Assembly: GCF_001542625.1 (NCBI RefSeq)
Contig: NZ_CP016279.1
Span: 10,168,001-10,232,000 of the forward strand
Reading direction: 5' to 3'
DNA: 64,000 nt
DNA from: Streptomyces griseochromogenes
GTDB taxonomy: Bacteria > Actinomycetota > Actinomycetes > Streptomycetales > Streptomycetaceae
Shown: positions 47,192 through 57,771 of the stretch, in pieces
Position numbering within the stretch: position 1 is the first letter of the stretch
Layout: every line of letters begins with the position of its first letter
Notes under the pieces: generated by a model
What the model was told of the DNA's origin: nothing
The model's database searches: none
What the model saw: only the letters and a program-made list of their open reading frames with translations
Position numbers and translations under genes: made by a program

Positions 47192-48223
47192 TCAGGCCAG
47201 GGTCAGCAGGTTCCCGTGGTGGCGTTCCGCCACCAGCGGGTGTGCCCTCAGCTTGCCCTTGAGTTCGTTGTAGCCGTACTCGGCGAAGAGCGGGTTCGCC
47301 GGGTCGGTCGTGATGCCCGGGGCCGTGGCCGCGTGCGGGAAGGGCAGCGGCGCGATCCTGGCGTCCAGGCGGGGGTTGTAGAAGAAGGGGACCGAGAAGC
47401 GTTCGGTGGCTCCGGGCGGGCTGATCACCCGGTGGTTGGTGGCGATCAGGTAGCCGTTGGTGGCCACTTCCAGGAGTTCGCCGAGGTTGACGACGAAGGC
47501 GTCCTGGAGCGGGGGCACCTCGTGGAAGAGGCCGTCCTCGCGCTGGACCTGGAGGCCGCCGACGGTGTCCTGAAGCAGCAGGGTGAGGAACCCGTAGTCC
47601 TTGTGGGCGCCGACGCCCTGGTCGGTGCCGTCGCCCGCGCTGCCGGGGTAGCGGACGAGCTTGAGGTGCGGGTGTGCGTGGTCGCCGAAGATCGGGTCGT
47701 AGAAGCCGGCGGGGGCGCCGATCGCGGTGAGCAGTTCGTGCAGGAGGCGCTGGGCCACCGAGCTGAGCTTGTCGATCCAGGCCAGGGCGGCCGTGCGCAG
47801 CTCGGGGAGGGCGGCCGGCCACTGGTTGGGGCCCTCCAGCCACCAGTACGGCGGCTCGCCGGGGCCGGGGGCGTGGGCGGGGCGTTCGGCTCCTATGTCG
47901 AGCTGGTCGCGCCAGTCGCGTGCGCCGCGGGTCCGTTCGTCGCCGGTGCGGGTGTAGCCGCGGAAGTGCGGGGAGTTGACGTTGTCGAGCGCGAGCCTCT
48001 CGGCCTCGGGGAGGGCGAAGAAGGCGCGCATGGCTCTGAGCAGGGTGTCGGTCTCGGCTCGGGTCACGCCGTGTCCGACGAGCTGGAAGAAGCCGACGTC
48101 GTGGGCGGCGCTGTGCAGCTGGGCGTGGAGCAGGGCGCGGGCCTGGGGGCCGCGGTCGGCGGCCGACAGGTCGATGATCGGGAGCTGGTCGTACGACGGG
48201 GTCGTCGCGATGTGCGTCGTCAT
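47192..48223 (-). CDS. 2-oxoglutarate/Fe(II)-dependent oxygenase (isopenicillin N synthase family)
   Basis: A 343-residue oxygenase. The N-domain has LPIIDLSAADRG and VGFFQLVGHGVTRAETDTLL, typical of the IPNS/ACC-oxidase family. The jelly-roll core supplies the iron triad: HKD in GAHKDYGFLTLLLQD (HxD) and the distal His in ATNHRVISP, then RxS in ERFSVPFFYNP binds 2-oxoglutarate. The substrate is unknown; the family includes gibberellin-type and small-molecule oxygenases. ATG 48223 (MTTHIATTPSYDQ) is preferred over an upstream GTG four codons earlier. Confidence 0.9.
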   Translation of the reverse strand: MTTHIATTPSYDQLPIIDLSAADRGPQARALLHAQLHSAAHDVGFFQLVGHGVTRAETDTLLRAMRAFFALPEAERLALDNVNSPHFRGYTRTGDERTRGARDWRDQLDIGAERPAHAPGPGEPPYWWLEGPNQWPAALPELRTAALAWIDKLSSVAQRLLHELLTAIGAPAGFYDPIFGDHAHPHLKLVRYPGSAGDGTDQGVGAHKDYGFLTLLLQDTVGGLQVQREDGLFHEVPPLQDAFVVNLGELLEVATNGYLIATNHRVISPPGATERFSVPFFYNPRLDARIAPLPFPHAATAPGITTDPANPLFAEYGYNELKGKLRAHPLVAERHHGNLLTLA

Positions 48224-48451
48224 GGGTGCGTCCACAGGGTGTGTGGGCCACGGGCAGGCCGCCGAGGGTAGGGCGGCGCCCAGAATGCCGTAAGAAGGGG
48301 AGAAAAAAGGGGCTGAATTCAGGCCGAAAGCCGACAGCCCATGCTCGTGACGCGCACGTAGTCCACGTGGCGGCGGCGAACGAGCATCGGAAGCATGGGG
48401 CCAAGGGTAACGCGCCTCGGCGCGGACCCCTTCAGCCCCGGGCGGGCCCCT

Positions 48452-49105
48452 TCAGCCCAGCGATTCCTCCATGAGCACCGCCCACTGGGCCACCACCCGC
48501 TCGCGGCGGGCGGTGTCGTCGGTGAGGAGGTTGGCGAGGCCGAGGCCGCGGGCCATGTCGAGCAGTCCCTGGACGGTCTCGCGGACGCCGGGGCGCCTCT
48601 CGTCGGCGCCGAGGAGTTCTACGGCGATGCGGTGGGTCTCGCGGCCGACGCGGGCCTCCAGCTCGGTCACGCGCGAGCGCAGCTGCTCCTCGTCGGAAGC
48701 GGCGACCCACAGGTGCAGGGCGGCGCGGAAGAGGGGGCCGGTGTAGAGGTCGACGAGGGCGGAGACGACGGCGTGGCGGTCGGCGGCGCCGTCCGGGAAC
48801 AGCTCCCTGAGGGCGGTGGAGCGCTGTTCGGCGACGTACTCGACGGCGGCCGTGAACAGGTCCTCACGGGTGGGGAAGTGGTGCTGGGCGGCACCCCGGG
48901 AGACGCCGGCGCGTTCGGCGACGACGGCGACCGTGGAGCCTGCCCAGCCGTGCTCGGCGAGGCAGGCCACGGCGGCCTCCAGGAGCCGCTGCCGGGTGGC
49001 CCGGCTGCGGTCCTGTTTGGGGCTGCGATCCGGCTTCGGGTCCGGCTTCGGGTCCGGTTTCGGGTCCCCATGCGGCACGTGGTCGCGTTCCGCCGTCGTG
49101 CTCAC
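48452..49105 (-). CDS. TetR-family repressor, last gene of the terpenoid/acyl-CoA operon
   Basis: A 217-residue regulator. Residues about 33-85 form the TetR HTH (RATRQRLLEAAVACLAEHGWAGSTVAVVAERAGVSRGAAQHHFPTREDLFTAAV). The rest is a ligand-binding helical domain. The N-terminus carries a KPDP repeat (DPKPDPKPDPKPDRSPK) made by three 12-bp DNA repeats. It is the last member of the eight-gene leftward operon beginning at 58562 and probably represses that operon through the palindrome at 58595-58606. Ligand: an acyl-CoA of the pathway is the natural guess. Confidence 0.9.
   Translation of the reverse strand: MSTTAERDHVPHGDPKPDPKPDPKPDRSPKQDRSRATRQRLLEAAVACLAEHGWAGSTVAVVAERAGVSRGAAQHHFPTREDLFTAAVEYVAEQRSTALRELFPDGAADRHAVVSALVDLYTGPLFRAALHLWVAASDEEQLRSRVTELEARVGRETHRIAVELLGADERRPGVRETVQGLLDMARGLGLANLLTDDTARRERVVAQWAVLMEESLG
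49031..49069. repeat. 12-bp in-frame tandem repeat encoding KPDP
   Basis: Three copies of a GGCTTCGGGTCC-like 12-mer (minus strand GGACCCGAAGCC) within the TetR gene's 5' end, giving (DPKP)3. It is likely to vary in copy number between strains. Confidence 0.7.
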
Positions 49106-49109
49106 GTCC

Positions 49110-49847
49110 TCACACCACCCATGCCGCGTCCCGTCTTTCCAGGAAGGCCGTCATCCCCTCCCGGGCCTGGGCGGAGGAGAACAGCCGGGCCGAGAGCGCG
49201 GTCAGCTCCGCCGCGTCCCGGTCGAATGTCTCCAGCACCCTAGCCGTGAGCAGCGGTTTCGTCTCGGCCAGGGCCTGGGGGGAGGAGCGGCGCAGGCCGT
49301 CCAGGATGGGGGCGAGGGCTTCGTCCACGTCGTCGCCGGTGACGGTGAGCAGGCCGAGGCGTACGGCCTCGGCGGGGTCGAACCGCTCGCCGGTGAGGTA
49401 GTAGCGGGCCAGCGCCCGGGGGTCGGCGCGGGGGATCACCGGCAGGGAGATCACCGCCGGGGCCACGCCGATGCGGACCTCGGTGAAGGCGAAGGTGGCG
49501 CCGGTGGCGGCGGCGGAGATGTCGCAGGCGGCCAGCAGGCCGAGGCCGCCCGCGCGGACGTGTCCGGTGACCCGGGCGAGAACGGGTCTGGGCAGCTCGA
49601 CGATCTGTCGCAGCAGGCCGACCAGGGCGTCCGGGTCGGGCGGGTCGCGCAGGTCGGCTCCGGCGCAGAAGGTGGTGCCGGTGTGGGTGAGGACGACGGC
49701 CCGGACCTCGGGGTCCTCGGCGCAGTCGGCCAGGGCCTTGGCGAGGTCGCCGACGAGGGCCGTCGAGAGTGCGTTGCGGGTGTCGGTGGCGTCCAGGCTG
49801 AGGGTTTCGACGCCGCGCGCGCGGGTGCGTCCGATCAGTGCGCTCAT
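49110..49847 (-). CDS. Enoyl-CoA hydratase family protein (AtuE/LiuC-like)
   Basis: A 245-residue crotonase-fold hydratase. The oxyanion block is THTGTTFCAGADLRDP and GHVRAGGLGLLAACDISAA; the catalytic strand reads FAFTEVRIGVAPAVISLPV. The single glutamate in TEVRIGxAPAVI is characteristic of methylglutaconyl-CoA and isohexenylglutaconyl-CoA hydratases rather than general enoyl-CoA hydratases. It should add water to a branched unsaturated acyl-CoA made by the operon's carboxylase. It overlaps the upstream ligase stop by 4 nt (ATGA). Confidence 0.9.
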   Translation of the reverse strand: MSALIGRTRARGVETLSLDATDTRNALSTALVGDLAKALADCAEDPEVRAVVLTHTGTTFCAGADLRDPPDPDALVGLLRQIVELPRPVLARVTGHVRAGGLGLLAACDISAAATGATFAFTEVRIGVAPAVISLPVIPRADPRALARYYLTGERFDPAEAVRLGLLTVTGDDVDEALAPILDGLRRSSPQALAETKPLLTARVLETFDRDAAELTALSARLFSSAQAREGMTAFLERRDAAWVV

Positions 49848-51412
49848 GTGTGCTCCCGGAGCTGCCGGCGCAGGATCTTCCCGGAGGTCGCGCGCGGCAC
49901 GGTGTTGATGAAGGTGATCCGGCGGACGCGTTTGTAGGGCGCGACGCGCTCGGCGACGTACAGCATGATCTCGTTCTCGCTCAGGTCGTCGGCGGTGGGC
50001 TGGCGTACGACGAAGGCGTGCGGGATCTCGTTGCCGTCGTCGTTGCGGCCGCCGACGACGGCGGCGTCGGCGATGCCGGGGTGGGTGAGCAGCAGTGCCT
50101 CCAGTTCGGCGGGGGCCACCTGGAAGCCCTTGTACTTGATGAGTTCCTTGACCCGGTCGACGACGAAGAGCCAGCCGGCCTCGTCCACGTGGCCGACGTC
50201 TCCGGTGTGCAGCCAGCCCTCGGCGTCGATCATGGCGGCGGTGGCGTCGGGGCGGCCGAGGTAGCCCTTCATCACCTGCGGGCCGCGGATCAGGATCTCG
50301 CCGGACTCGCCGGTGCCGAGGTCCTTGCCGGGGTCCTCCAGGGAGACGATCCGCATCTCGGTGCCGGCGATGAGCTTGCCGACCGTGCCGGCGGGGGCCT
50401 CGTGCAGGGCGTCGAGGGGGACGACGTGGGTGCCGGGCGACAGTTCGGTCATGCCGTAGGCCTGGCCGATGGGCGGCAGGCCGAGCCGTTCGGCGCAGGC
50501 GGCGGCGAGCCGGGCGTCCAGCGGGGCGGCGGAGCAGATGACGTACTTCAGGGAGGAGAGGTCGTAGCGGGCCACGGCCGGGTGTTTCGCGAGGGCGAGG
50601 ACGATCGGCGGGGCGACGTACAGGCCGGTGATGCGGTGGTTCTCGATGGCCGCGAGGAAGGTCTCCAGGTCGAAGCGGGGCAGGACGACGATCGTGGCGC
50701 CCTTGCGCAGGGGCGCGTTCATCAGGGCGGTCAGGCCGTAGATGTGGAAGAACGGCAGCACGGCGAGGATGCGGTCGCCGGGGCCCGTCGGGACGGGGGG
50801 CTCCAACTGGGCGAGGTTGGTGGCGATCTGCCGGTGGGTGAGCATCACGCCCTTGGGTATGCCGGTGGTGCCGGAGGAGTACGGCAGCGCGGCGATGTCC
50901 TCGGCCGGGTCGAAGTGGGTCCTCGGCTCGGGTGCGCGGGACGCGAGCATGTCGGCGAGGGAGCGGTGCCCGGGGGCGCTGTCGCAGACGAAGATCTCCT
51001 CCACCCCGCCCGCGATCTCGGCGGCCCGGCGGGCGGACTCCAGCAGCGGCGAGACGGTGATGATCCAGCGGGCGGCGCTGTCGGCGAGCTGTTTGGCGAA
51101 CTCCTCGGGTGTGGCGAGCGGGTGCACGGTGGTGACGCAGGCCCCCGCGCGCGTGGCCGCGTAGAAGGCGGTCGGGAAGGTGATCGTGTTGGGGCTGTGC
51201 AGGGCGAGGACGTCGCCCTTGCGCACGCCCGCGTCGGCGAGGGCGGCGGCCAGCCGCCGGTGGAACCGGTCCACCTGCTCGTACGTGAGGGTGGTGCCGT
51301 CCGTGCCGTCGATGAGGGCCGGCAGGTCGCCGAATTCGGCGGCGCGGCCCAGTACGGCTTCGTGGATGGGCAGTTCTACGGGCGGAACGTCTGCGTACGC
51401 GCTGCGGAACAC
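49844..51412 (-). CDS. AMP-forming CoA ligase, 4-coumarate-CoA ligase-like
   Basis: A 522-residue ANL-family ligase. Motifs: P-loop LPYSSGTTGIPKGVMLTH, YGMTELSPGTHV, GWLHTGDVGHVD, VDRVKELIKYKGFQVAPAELE and the final NTVPRATSGKILRRQL with the catalytic lysine. It converts an aryl or alkyl carboxylate to its CoA thioester; in this operon a terpenoid or branched acid is likely. It lies 25 nt after the acyl-CoA dehydrogenase and overlaps the hydratase, as in a single transcript. The 4CL name reflects family, not substrate. Confidence 0.92.
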   Translation of the reverse strand: MFRSAYADVPPVELPIHEAVLGRAAEFGDLPALIDGTDGTTLTYEQVDRFHRRLAAALADAGVRKGDVLALHSPNTITFPTAFYAATRAGACVTTVHPLATPEEFAKQLADSAARWIITVSPLLESARRAAEIAGGVEEIFVCDSAPGHRSLADMLASRAPEPRTHFDPAEDIAALPYSSGTTGIPKGVMLTHRQIATNLAQLEPPVPTGPGDRILAVLPFFHIYGLTALMNAPLRKGATIVVLPRFDLETFLAAIENHRITGLYVAPPIVLALAKHPAVARYDLSSLKYVICSAAPLDARLAAACAERLGLPPIGQAYGMTELSPGTHVVPLDALHEAPAGTVGKLIAGTEMRIVSLEDPGKDLGTGESGEILIRGPQVMKGYLGRPDATAAMIDAEGWLHTGDVGHVDEAGWLFVVDRVKELIKYKGFQVAPAELEALLLTHPGIADAAVVGGRNDDGNEIPHAFVVRQPTADDLSENEIMLYVAERVAPYKRVRRITFINTVPRATSGKILRRQLREHT

Positions 51413-51437
51413 GGTTCCTCCATGCGGCTGCGGCGGC

Positions 51438-52598
51438 CTAGTACGACTTGGGCAGGCCCAGGGTCTGGTGGGAAACGTAGTTGAGAATCATCTCCCGGCT
51501 CACCGGAGCAATACGAGCCACACGCGCCGCCGTTATCAACGAGGCGAGCCCGAACTCGCGCGTGAGGCCGTTGCCGCCGAGGGTGTGGACGGCCTGGTCG
51601 ACGGCCTTCACACAGGCCTCTCCGGCCGCGTACTTGGCCATGTTGGCCGCCTCGCCCGCGCCGATGTCGTCGCCGGCGTCGTACAGATGGGCCGCCTTCT
51701 GCATCATCAGCCTGGCCAGTTCCAGGTCGATGTGCGCCTGTGCGAGGGGGTGGGCGATGGCCTGGTGGGAGCCGATGGGGGCCTTCCAGACGGTGCGGTC
51801 GCGGGCGTACTCGATCGCTTTGGAGAGCGCGTAGCGGCCCATGCCGATCGCGAAGGCGGCGGTCATGATGCGTTCGGGGTTGAGTCCGGCGAACAGCTGC
51901 AGCAGACCGGCGTCCTCGTCGCCGACGAGCGCGTCGGCCGGCAGCCGTACGTCGTCCAGGACCAGCTCGAACTGCTTCTCGGCGGCGTTGAGCTCCATGT
52001 CGATGGGGTTCTTGTGGAAGCCCTCCGCGTCCGTGGGGACGATGAACAGGCAGGGCTTGAGGCGTCCGGTGCGGGCGTCTTCGGTGCGGCCGACGATCAG
52101 GACGGCGTCGGCCATGTCGACACCGGAGATGAAGACCTTTCGGCCGGTGAGGAGCCAGTCGGCGCCGTCCTTGCGCGCCGTCGTGGCGATGCGGTGGCTG
52201 TTGGAGCCGGCGTCGGGTTCGGTGATGCCGAAGGCCATGAGACGGGTGCCGTCGGCGATTCCGGGGAGCCACGTCTCCTTCTGGGCCTCCGTACCGAAGC
52301 GGGAGATCACGGTGCCGCAGATGGCCGGTGACACCACCAGCATGAGCAGGGGCGATCCGGCTGCGCCCAACTCTTCCAGGACTATGGAGAGTTCGGTGAT
52401 GCCGCCGCCTCCGCCTCCGTGTTCCTCCGGGAGGTTGACGCCGAGGTAGCCGAGTTTCCCCGCCTCGGACCAGAGTTCGCTGAGGGGCTTGCCTTCGGCG
52501 ACCGCGCGGGTGAGGTAGTCGCGGCCGTAGCGCCTGCCCAGGGCGGCTACCGCGGACCGAAGGGCCTTGTGTTCTTCGGATTCGAGGTGGGTGGTCAT
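51438..52598 (-). CDS. Acyl-CoA dehydrogenase (operon member, AtuD/LiuA-like role)
   Basis: A 386-residue acyl-CoA dehydrogenase (LGYLGVNLPEEHGGGGGGITELSIVLEELGAAGSPL; AFGITEPDAGSNSHRIATTARKDG; LLTGRKVFISGVDMADAVLIVGRT). The C-terminus differs from the medium-chain form: ARVARIAPVSREMILNYVSHQTLGLPKSY, with no IYEGT glutamate, so the catalytic base lies elsewhere. ATG 52598 has GGAGGA 6 nt upstream. It should oxidise a branched acyl-CoA to the 2-enoyl-CoA that the carboxylase then modifies. A copy of the dispersed repeat separates it from the biotin carboxylase. Confidence 0.9.
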   Translation of the reverse strand: MTTHLESEEHKALRSAVAALGRRYGRDYLTRAVAEGKPLSELWSEAGKLGYLGVNLPEEHGGGGGGITELSIVLEELGAAGSPLLMLVVSPAICGTVISRFGTEAQKETWLPGIADGTRLMAFGITEPDAGSNSHRIATTARKDGADWLLTGRKVFISGVDMADAVLIVGRTEDARTGRLKPCLFIVPTDAEGFHKNPIDMELNAAEKQFELVLDDVRLPADALVGDEDAGLLQLFAGLNPERIMTAAFAIGMGRYALSKAIEYARDRTVWKAPIGSHQAIAHPLAQAHIDLELARLMMQKAAHLYDAGDDIGAGEAANMAKYAAGEACVKAVDQAVHTLGGNGLTREFGLASLITAARVARIAPVSREMILNYVSHQTLGLPKSY

Positions 52599-52610
52599 GC
52601 GAGTCCTCCG

Positions 52611-52656
52611 CGTGCGGGTTGGGTGTGGTTTCTCGCGCAGTTCCCCGCGCCCCTAG
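52611..52656. repeat. Dispersed intergenic repeat, copy C
   Basis: On the minus strand: AGGGGCGCGGGGAACTGCGC, then GAGAAACCACACC and ACCCGCACGCGG. It shares its first 20 nt with copy A. It overlaps the biotin carboxylase stop and lies inside an otherwise tightly packed operon. Confidence 0.7.
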
Positions 52657-54494
52657 GTTTCTTGCACCACCGCCAGCAACATGCCCGGCTCCACCTGCTG
52701 CCCAGGTCTGGCGTGCAGGGCCGTGAGTGTTCCTGTGGCCGGTGCCGAGATCTGGTGCTGCATCTTCATCGCCTCCAGCCAGATCAGGGGATCTCCGGCC
52801 TGTACGGGCGTCCCTTCCGTCAGGCCCTCGGCGATGCGCACGACCGTGCCCGGCATCGGCGCGAGCAGGGAGCCGGGGGCGTGCTGGGCCGTCGGGTCGG
52901 GGAAGCGGGGCAGGGCGGTGAGGGCGGTGGAGTTGACGTGGACCTGGTCGCCGTAGCGTGCGATCTCGAAGCGCCGCTGTACGCCGTCCGCTTCGAGTAC
53001 GACCAGGCGGGCGTCGGCGTGGACGACCCGTACCCCGTCGGCGGCGAGGCCCTGCCGGGTGTGCCGGTAGCGGACCTCGCGCTCCTCGCCCGCCATCTCG
53101 TACCGCTTGACCTGCGGCTGCGAGGGCAGGTTGCGCCAGCCGCCGAAGCGGGAGCGGCCGTGGGCGTCGGCGAGGGCGGCGGCCAGCGGGGCGTAGGGGT
53201 CGGGGGCGGGGCCGGTCAGGTCGGTGAGGTGGCGGTCGTAGAAGGCGGTGTCCATGCGGCCCGCCGTGAACTCCTCGTGCCGCAGGGAGCGGACCAGCAG
53301 GTCCCGGTTGGTGACCGGGCCGTGGAGCGCGGCACGTTCCAGGGCGCCCGCGAGCTTGCGGAGGGCCTCCGCGCGCGTGGGCGCGTGGGCGACGGCCTTG
53401 GCGAGCATCGGGTCGTAGTGGACGCCGATCACGTCGCCGTCGGTGTAGCCGGTGTCGAGGCGGACCCCTGCGGGTACGGCGAGGCGGTGCAGGGTGCCGG
53501 TCTGCGGGGCCCAGTCGCGGGCGGGGTCCTCGGCGTACAGTCGGGCCTCGATCGCGTGGCCGCGCGCGCGTGGCGGGTCTTTCGGGAGGGCGTGGCCCTC
53601 GGCGACACGGAGCTGTTCGGCGACCAGGTCGATGCCGAACACCTCCTCCGTGACGGGGTGTTCGACCTGAAGGCGGGTGTTCATCTCCAGGAAGTGCGCG
53701 CGGCCGTCGGCGACCAGGAACTCGACGGTCCCGGCGCCCACGTAGCCGACGGCGGAGGCGGCCTGTACGGCCAGCGCGTACAGATCCTCCGTGAGCCCCT
53801 CGGAGAGGCCGGGTGCCGGGGCTTCCTCGATCACCTTCTGGTGGCGGCGCTGGAGGGAGCAGTCGCGGGTGCCGAGTGTCCAGATCGTGCCGTGGGTGTC
53901 GGCGAGGATCTGCACCTCGACGTGGCGGCCGCGTTCGATGTAGGGCTCGACGAAGACCTCGCCGTCGCCGAAGGCGCTCGCGGCCTCGGCGCGCGCGCCC
54001 TCCAGCGCGGCGCTCAGCTCCTCCAGGCCGCGCACGATCCGCATCCCGCGTCCGCCGCCGCCCGCGGCCGCCTTGACGAGCACCGGCAGATCGGCCTCGG
54101 TGACCTCCCCGAGGGGGGCGATCCCCATCAGCTCCTTGGCGCGCGTCTTGGACGCCATCGCCTCGATCGCCTCCGGCGGCGGGCCGATCCAGACCAGGCC
54201 GGCGTCGCGGACGGCACGGGCGAAGTCGGGGTTCTCGGAGAGGAAGCCGTATCCGGGGTGCACGGCGTCCGCGCCGGCGGCCAGCGCCGCCTTCACGATC
54301 AGGTCGCCGCGCAGATACGTCTGGGCGGGCGTCGCCCCCGGCAGCCGTACGGCCGTGTCGGCCACGCGCGCGTGGAGCGCGTTCTCGTCCGCGTCCGAGT
54401 GCACGGCGACCGTCCGGATTCCCAACTCACCACAGGTGCGGAAGATCCGGCAGGCGATCTCGCCCCGGTTGGCGACGAGCAGAGTCGAAATCAT
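52653..54494 (-). CDS. Acyl-CoA carboxylase biotin carboxylase/BCCP subunit
   Basis: A 613-residue protein: biotin carboxylase domain (STLLVANRGEIACRIFRTCGELGI; VKAAAGGGGRGMRIV; HFLEMNTRLQVEHPVTEEV), a central region, and a C-terminal biotinyl domain with WLEAMKMQHQISAP, whose central lysine is biotinylated. It charges biotin using ATP and bicarbonate. The loop between AKELM and VLVKAAAGGGG is shorter than usual (GIAPLGEVTEADLP). ATG 54494 is 5 nt after the stop of the carboxyltransferase gene. Partner: the 54500-56098 subunit. Confidence 0.95.
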   Translation of the reverse strand: MISTLLVANRGEIACRIFRTCGELGIRTVAVHSDADENALHARVADTAVRLPGATPAQTYLRGDLIVKAALAAGADAVHPGYGFLSENPDFARAVRDAGLVWIGPPPEAIEAMASKTRAKELMGIAPLGEVTEADLPVLVKAAAGGGGRGMRIVRGLEELSAALEGARAEAASAFGDGEVFVEPYIERGRHVEVQILADTHGTIWTLGTRDCSLQRRHQKVIEEAPAPGLSEGLTEDLYALAVQAASAVGYVGAGTVEFLVADGRAHFLEMNTRLQVEHPVTEEVFGIDLVAEQLRVAEGHALPKDPPRARGHAIEARLYAEDPARDWAPQTGTLHRLAVPAGVRLDTGYTDGDVIGVHYDPMLAKAVAHAPTRAEALRKLAGALERAALHGPVTNRDLLVRSLRHEEFTAGRMDTAFYDRHLTDLTGPAPDPYAPLAAALADAHGRSRFGGWRNLPSQPQVKRYEMAGEEREVRYRHTRQGLAADGVRVVHADARLVVLEADGVQRRFEIARYGDQVHVNSTALTALPRFPDPTAQHAPGSLLAPMPGTVVRIAEGLTEGTPVQAGDPLIWLEAMKMQHQISAPATGTLTALHARPGQQVEPGMLLAVVQET

Positions 54495-54499
54495 GAGCC

Positions 54500-56094
54500 T
54501 CACATCCGGAAGACGCCGAAGCCGCCCCGCGCGCCCTCGTAGGGGGCGGTGTGGATCGCGGACAGGCACAGGCCGAGGACGGTGCGGGTGTCGCGCGGGT
54601 CGATGACGCCGTCGTCGTACAGCCGCCCGGACAGGAACATCGGCAGCGACTCGGACTCGACCTGCTGCTCCACCATGGCGCGCAGGGCGGCGTCCGCGTC
54701 CTCGTCGTACGGCGCTCCCTTGGCCGCCGCCGACTGCCGGGCGACGATCGAGAGCACACCCGCGAGCTGCTGCGGGCCCATGACGGCCGACTTGGCGCTG
54801 GGCCAGGCGAACAGGAAGCGGGGGTCGTAGGCGCGCCCGCACATGCCGTAGTGCCCGGCGCCGTAGGAGGACCCGATGAGGACGGACAGGTGGGGGACGC
54901 GGCTGTTGCTCACCGCGTTGATCATCATCGCGCCGTGCTTGATGATCCCGCCCTGCTCGTACTCCTTGCCGACCATGTAGCCGGTGGTGTTGTGCAGGAA
55001 GAGCAGCGGGATGTCGCGCTGGTTGGCGAGCTGGATGAACTGGGCGGCCTTCTGCGACTCCTCGCTGAACAGGACGCCCTGGGCGTTGGCCAGGATGCCG
55101 ACGGGGTAGCCGTGCAGGCTCGCCCAGCCGGTGGCGAGGCTGGTGCCGTACAGCGGCTTGAACTCGTCGAAGTCGGAGCCGTCGACGATCCGGGCGATGA
55201 CCTCGCGCGGGTCGAAGGGGATCTTCAGGTCGCCCGGGACGATGCCGAGCAGTTCCTCCGGGTCGTACTCGGGCGGGGTGGCCGGGCCCGGATCGCCGTA
55301 CGCCTTGCGGTGGTTGAGGCGGGCGACCACGCGGCGCGCCTGGCGCAGCGCGTCCTGCTCGTCCACGGCGAAGTAGTCGGCGAGGCCCGACACGCGGGCG
55401 TGCATCTCGGCGCCGCCCAGGGACTCGTCGTCGCTCTCCTCGCCGGTCGCCATCTTCACCAGCGGCGGGCCGCCGAGGAAGACCTTCGCCCGCTCCTTGA
55501 CCATGATCACGTGGTCGGACATGCCGGGGATGTACGCGCCGCCGGCGGTGGAGTTGCCGAAGACGACGGCGACGGTCGGGATGCCGGCGGCGGAGAGCCG
55601 GGTGAGGTCGCGGAAGATGGCGCCGCCCGGGATGAAGATCTCCTTCTGGGACGGCAGATCGGCTCCCCCGGACTCCACCAGGCTGATGCAGGGCAGCCGG
55701 TTGGCGAGCGCGATGTCGTTGGCGCGCAGGGCCTTCTTCAGGCTCCAGGGGTTGCTGGCGCCGCCGCGCACGGTCGGGTCGTTGGCGGTGATCAGGCACT
55801 CCACGCCCGCGACCACGCCGATGCCGGTGACCAGGGAGGCGCCGACCGTGTAGTCGCTGCCCCAGGCGGCCAGCGGGGACAGCTCCAGGAACGGGGTGTC
55901 CGGGTCGAGGAGCAGCTCGATGCGCTCGCGGGCGAGCAGCTTGCCGCGCCCCCGGTGCCGCTGGACGTACTTCTCGCCGCCGCCCGCGAGGGCTTTGGCG
56001 TGCTCGGCCTCCAGGTCGGCGAGCTTGGCGAGCATGGCCTCGCGGTTCGCCCGGTGGTCCGGGCCGTTGATGTCGAGGGCGGAGGACAGGACGG

Positions 56095-56098
<4 letters not shown>
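54500..56098 (-). CDS. Acyl-CoA carboxylase carboxyltransferase (beta) subunit
   Basis: A 532-residue carboxyltransferase (MCC/GCC-beta type; LTVLSSALDINGPDHRANREAMLAKLADLEAE; ANDPTVRGGASNPWSLKKALRAN; FGNSTAGGAYIPGMSDHVIMVK; YDPRFLFAWPSAKSAVMG). It transfers CO2 from biotin to an acyl-CoA. The start is a rare TTG at 56098, overlapping the stop of the AtuA-like gene by 4 nt (TTGA). The combination with AtuA, AtuE- and AtuD-like proteins favours geranyl-CoA or a similar branched enoyl-CoA over acetyl/propionyl-CoA as substrate; methylcrotonyl-CoA remains possible. Confidence 0.93.
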
Positions 56099-57767
<1,669 letters not shown>

Positions 57768-57771
<4 letters not shown>

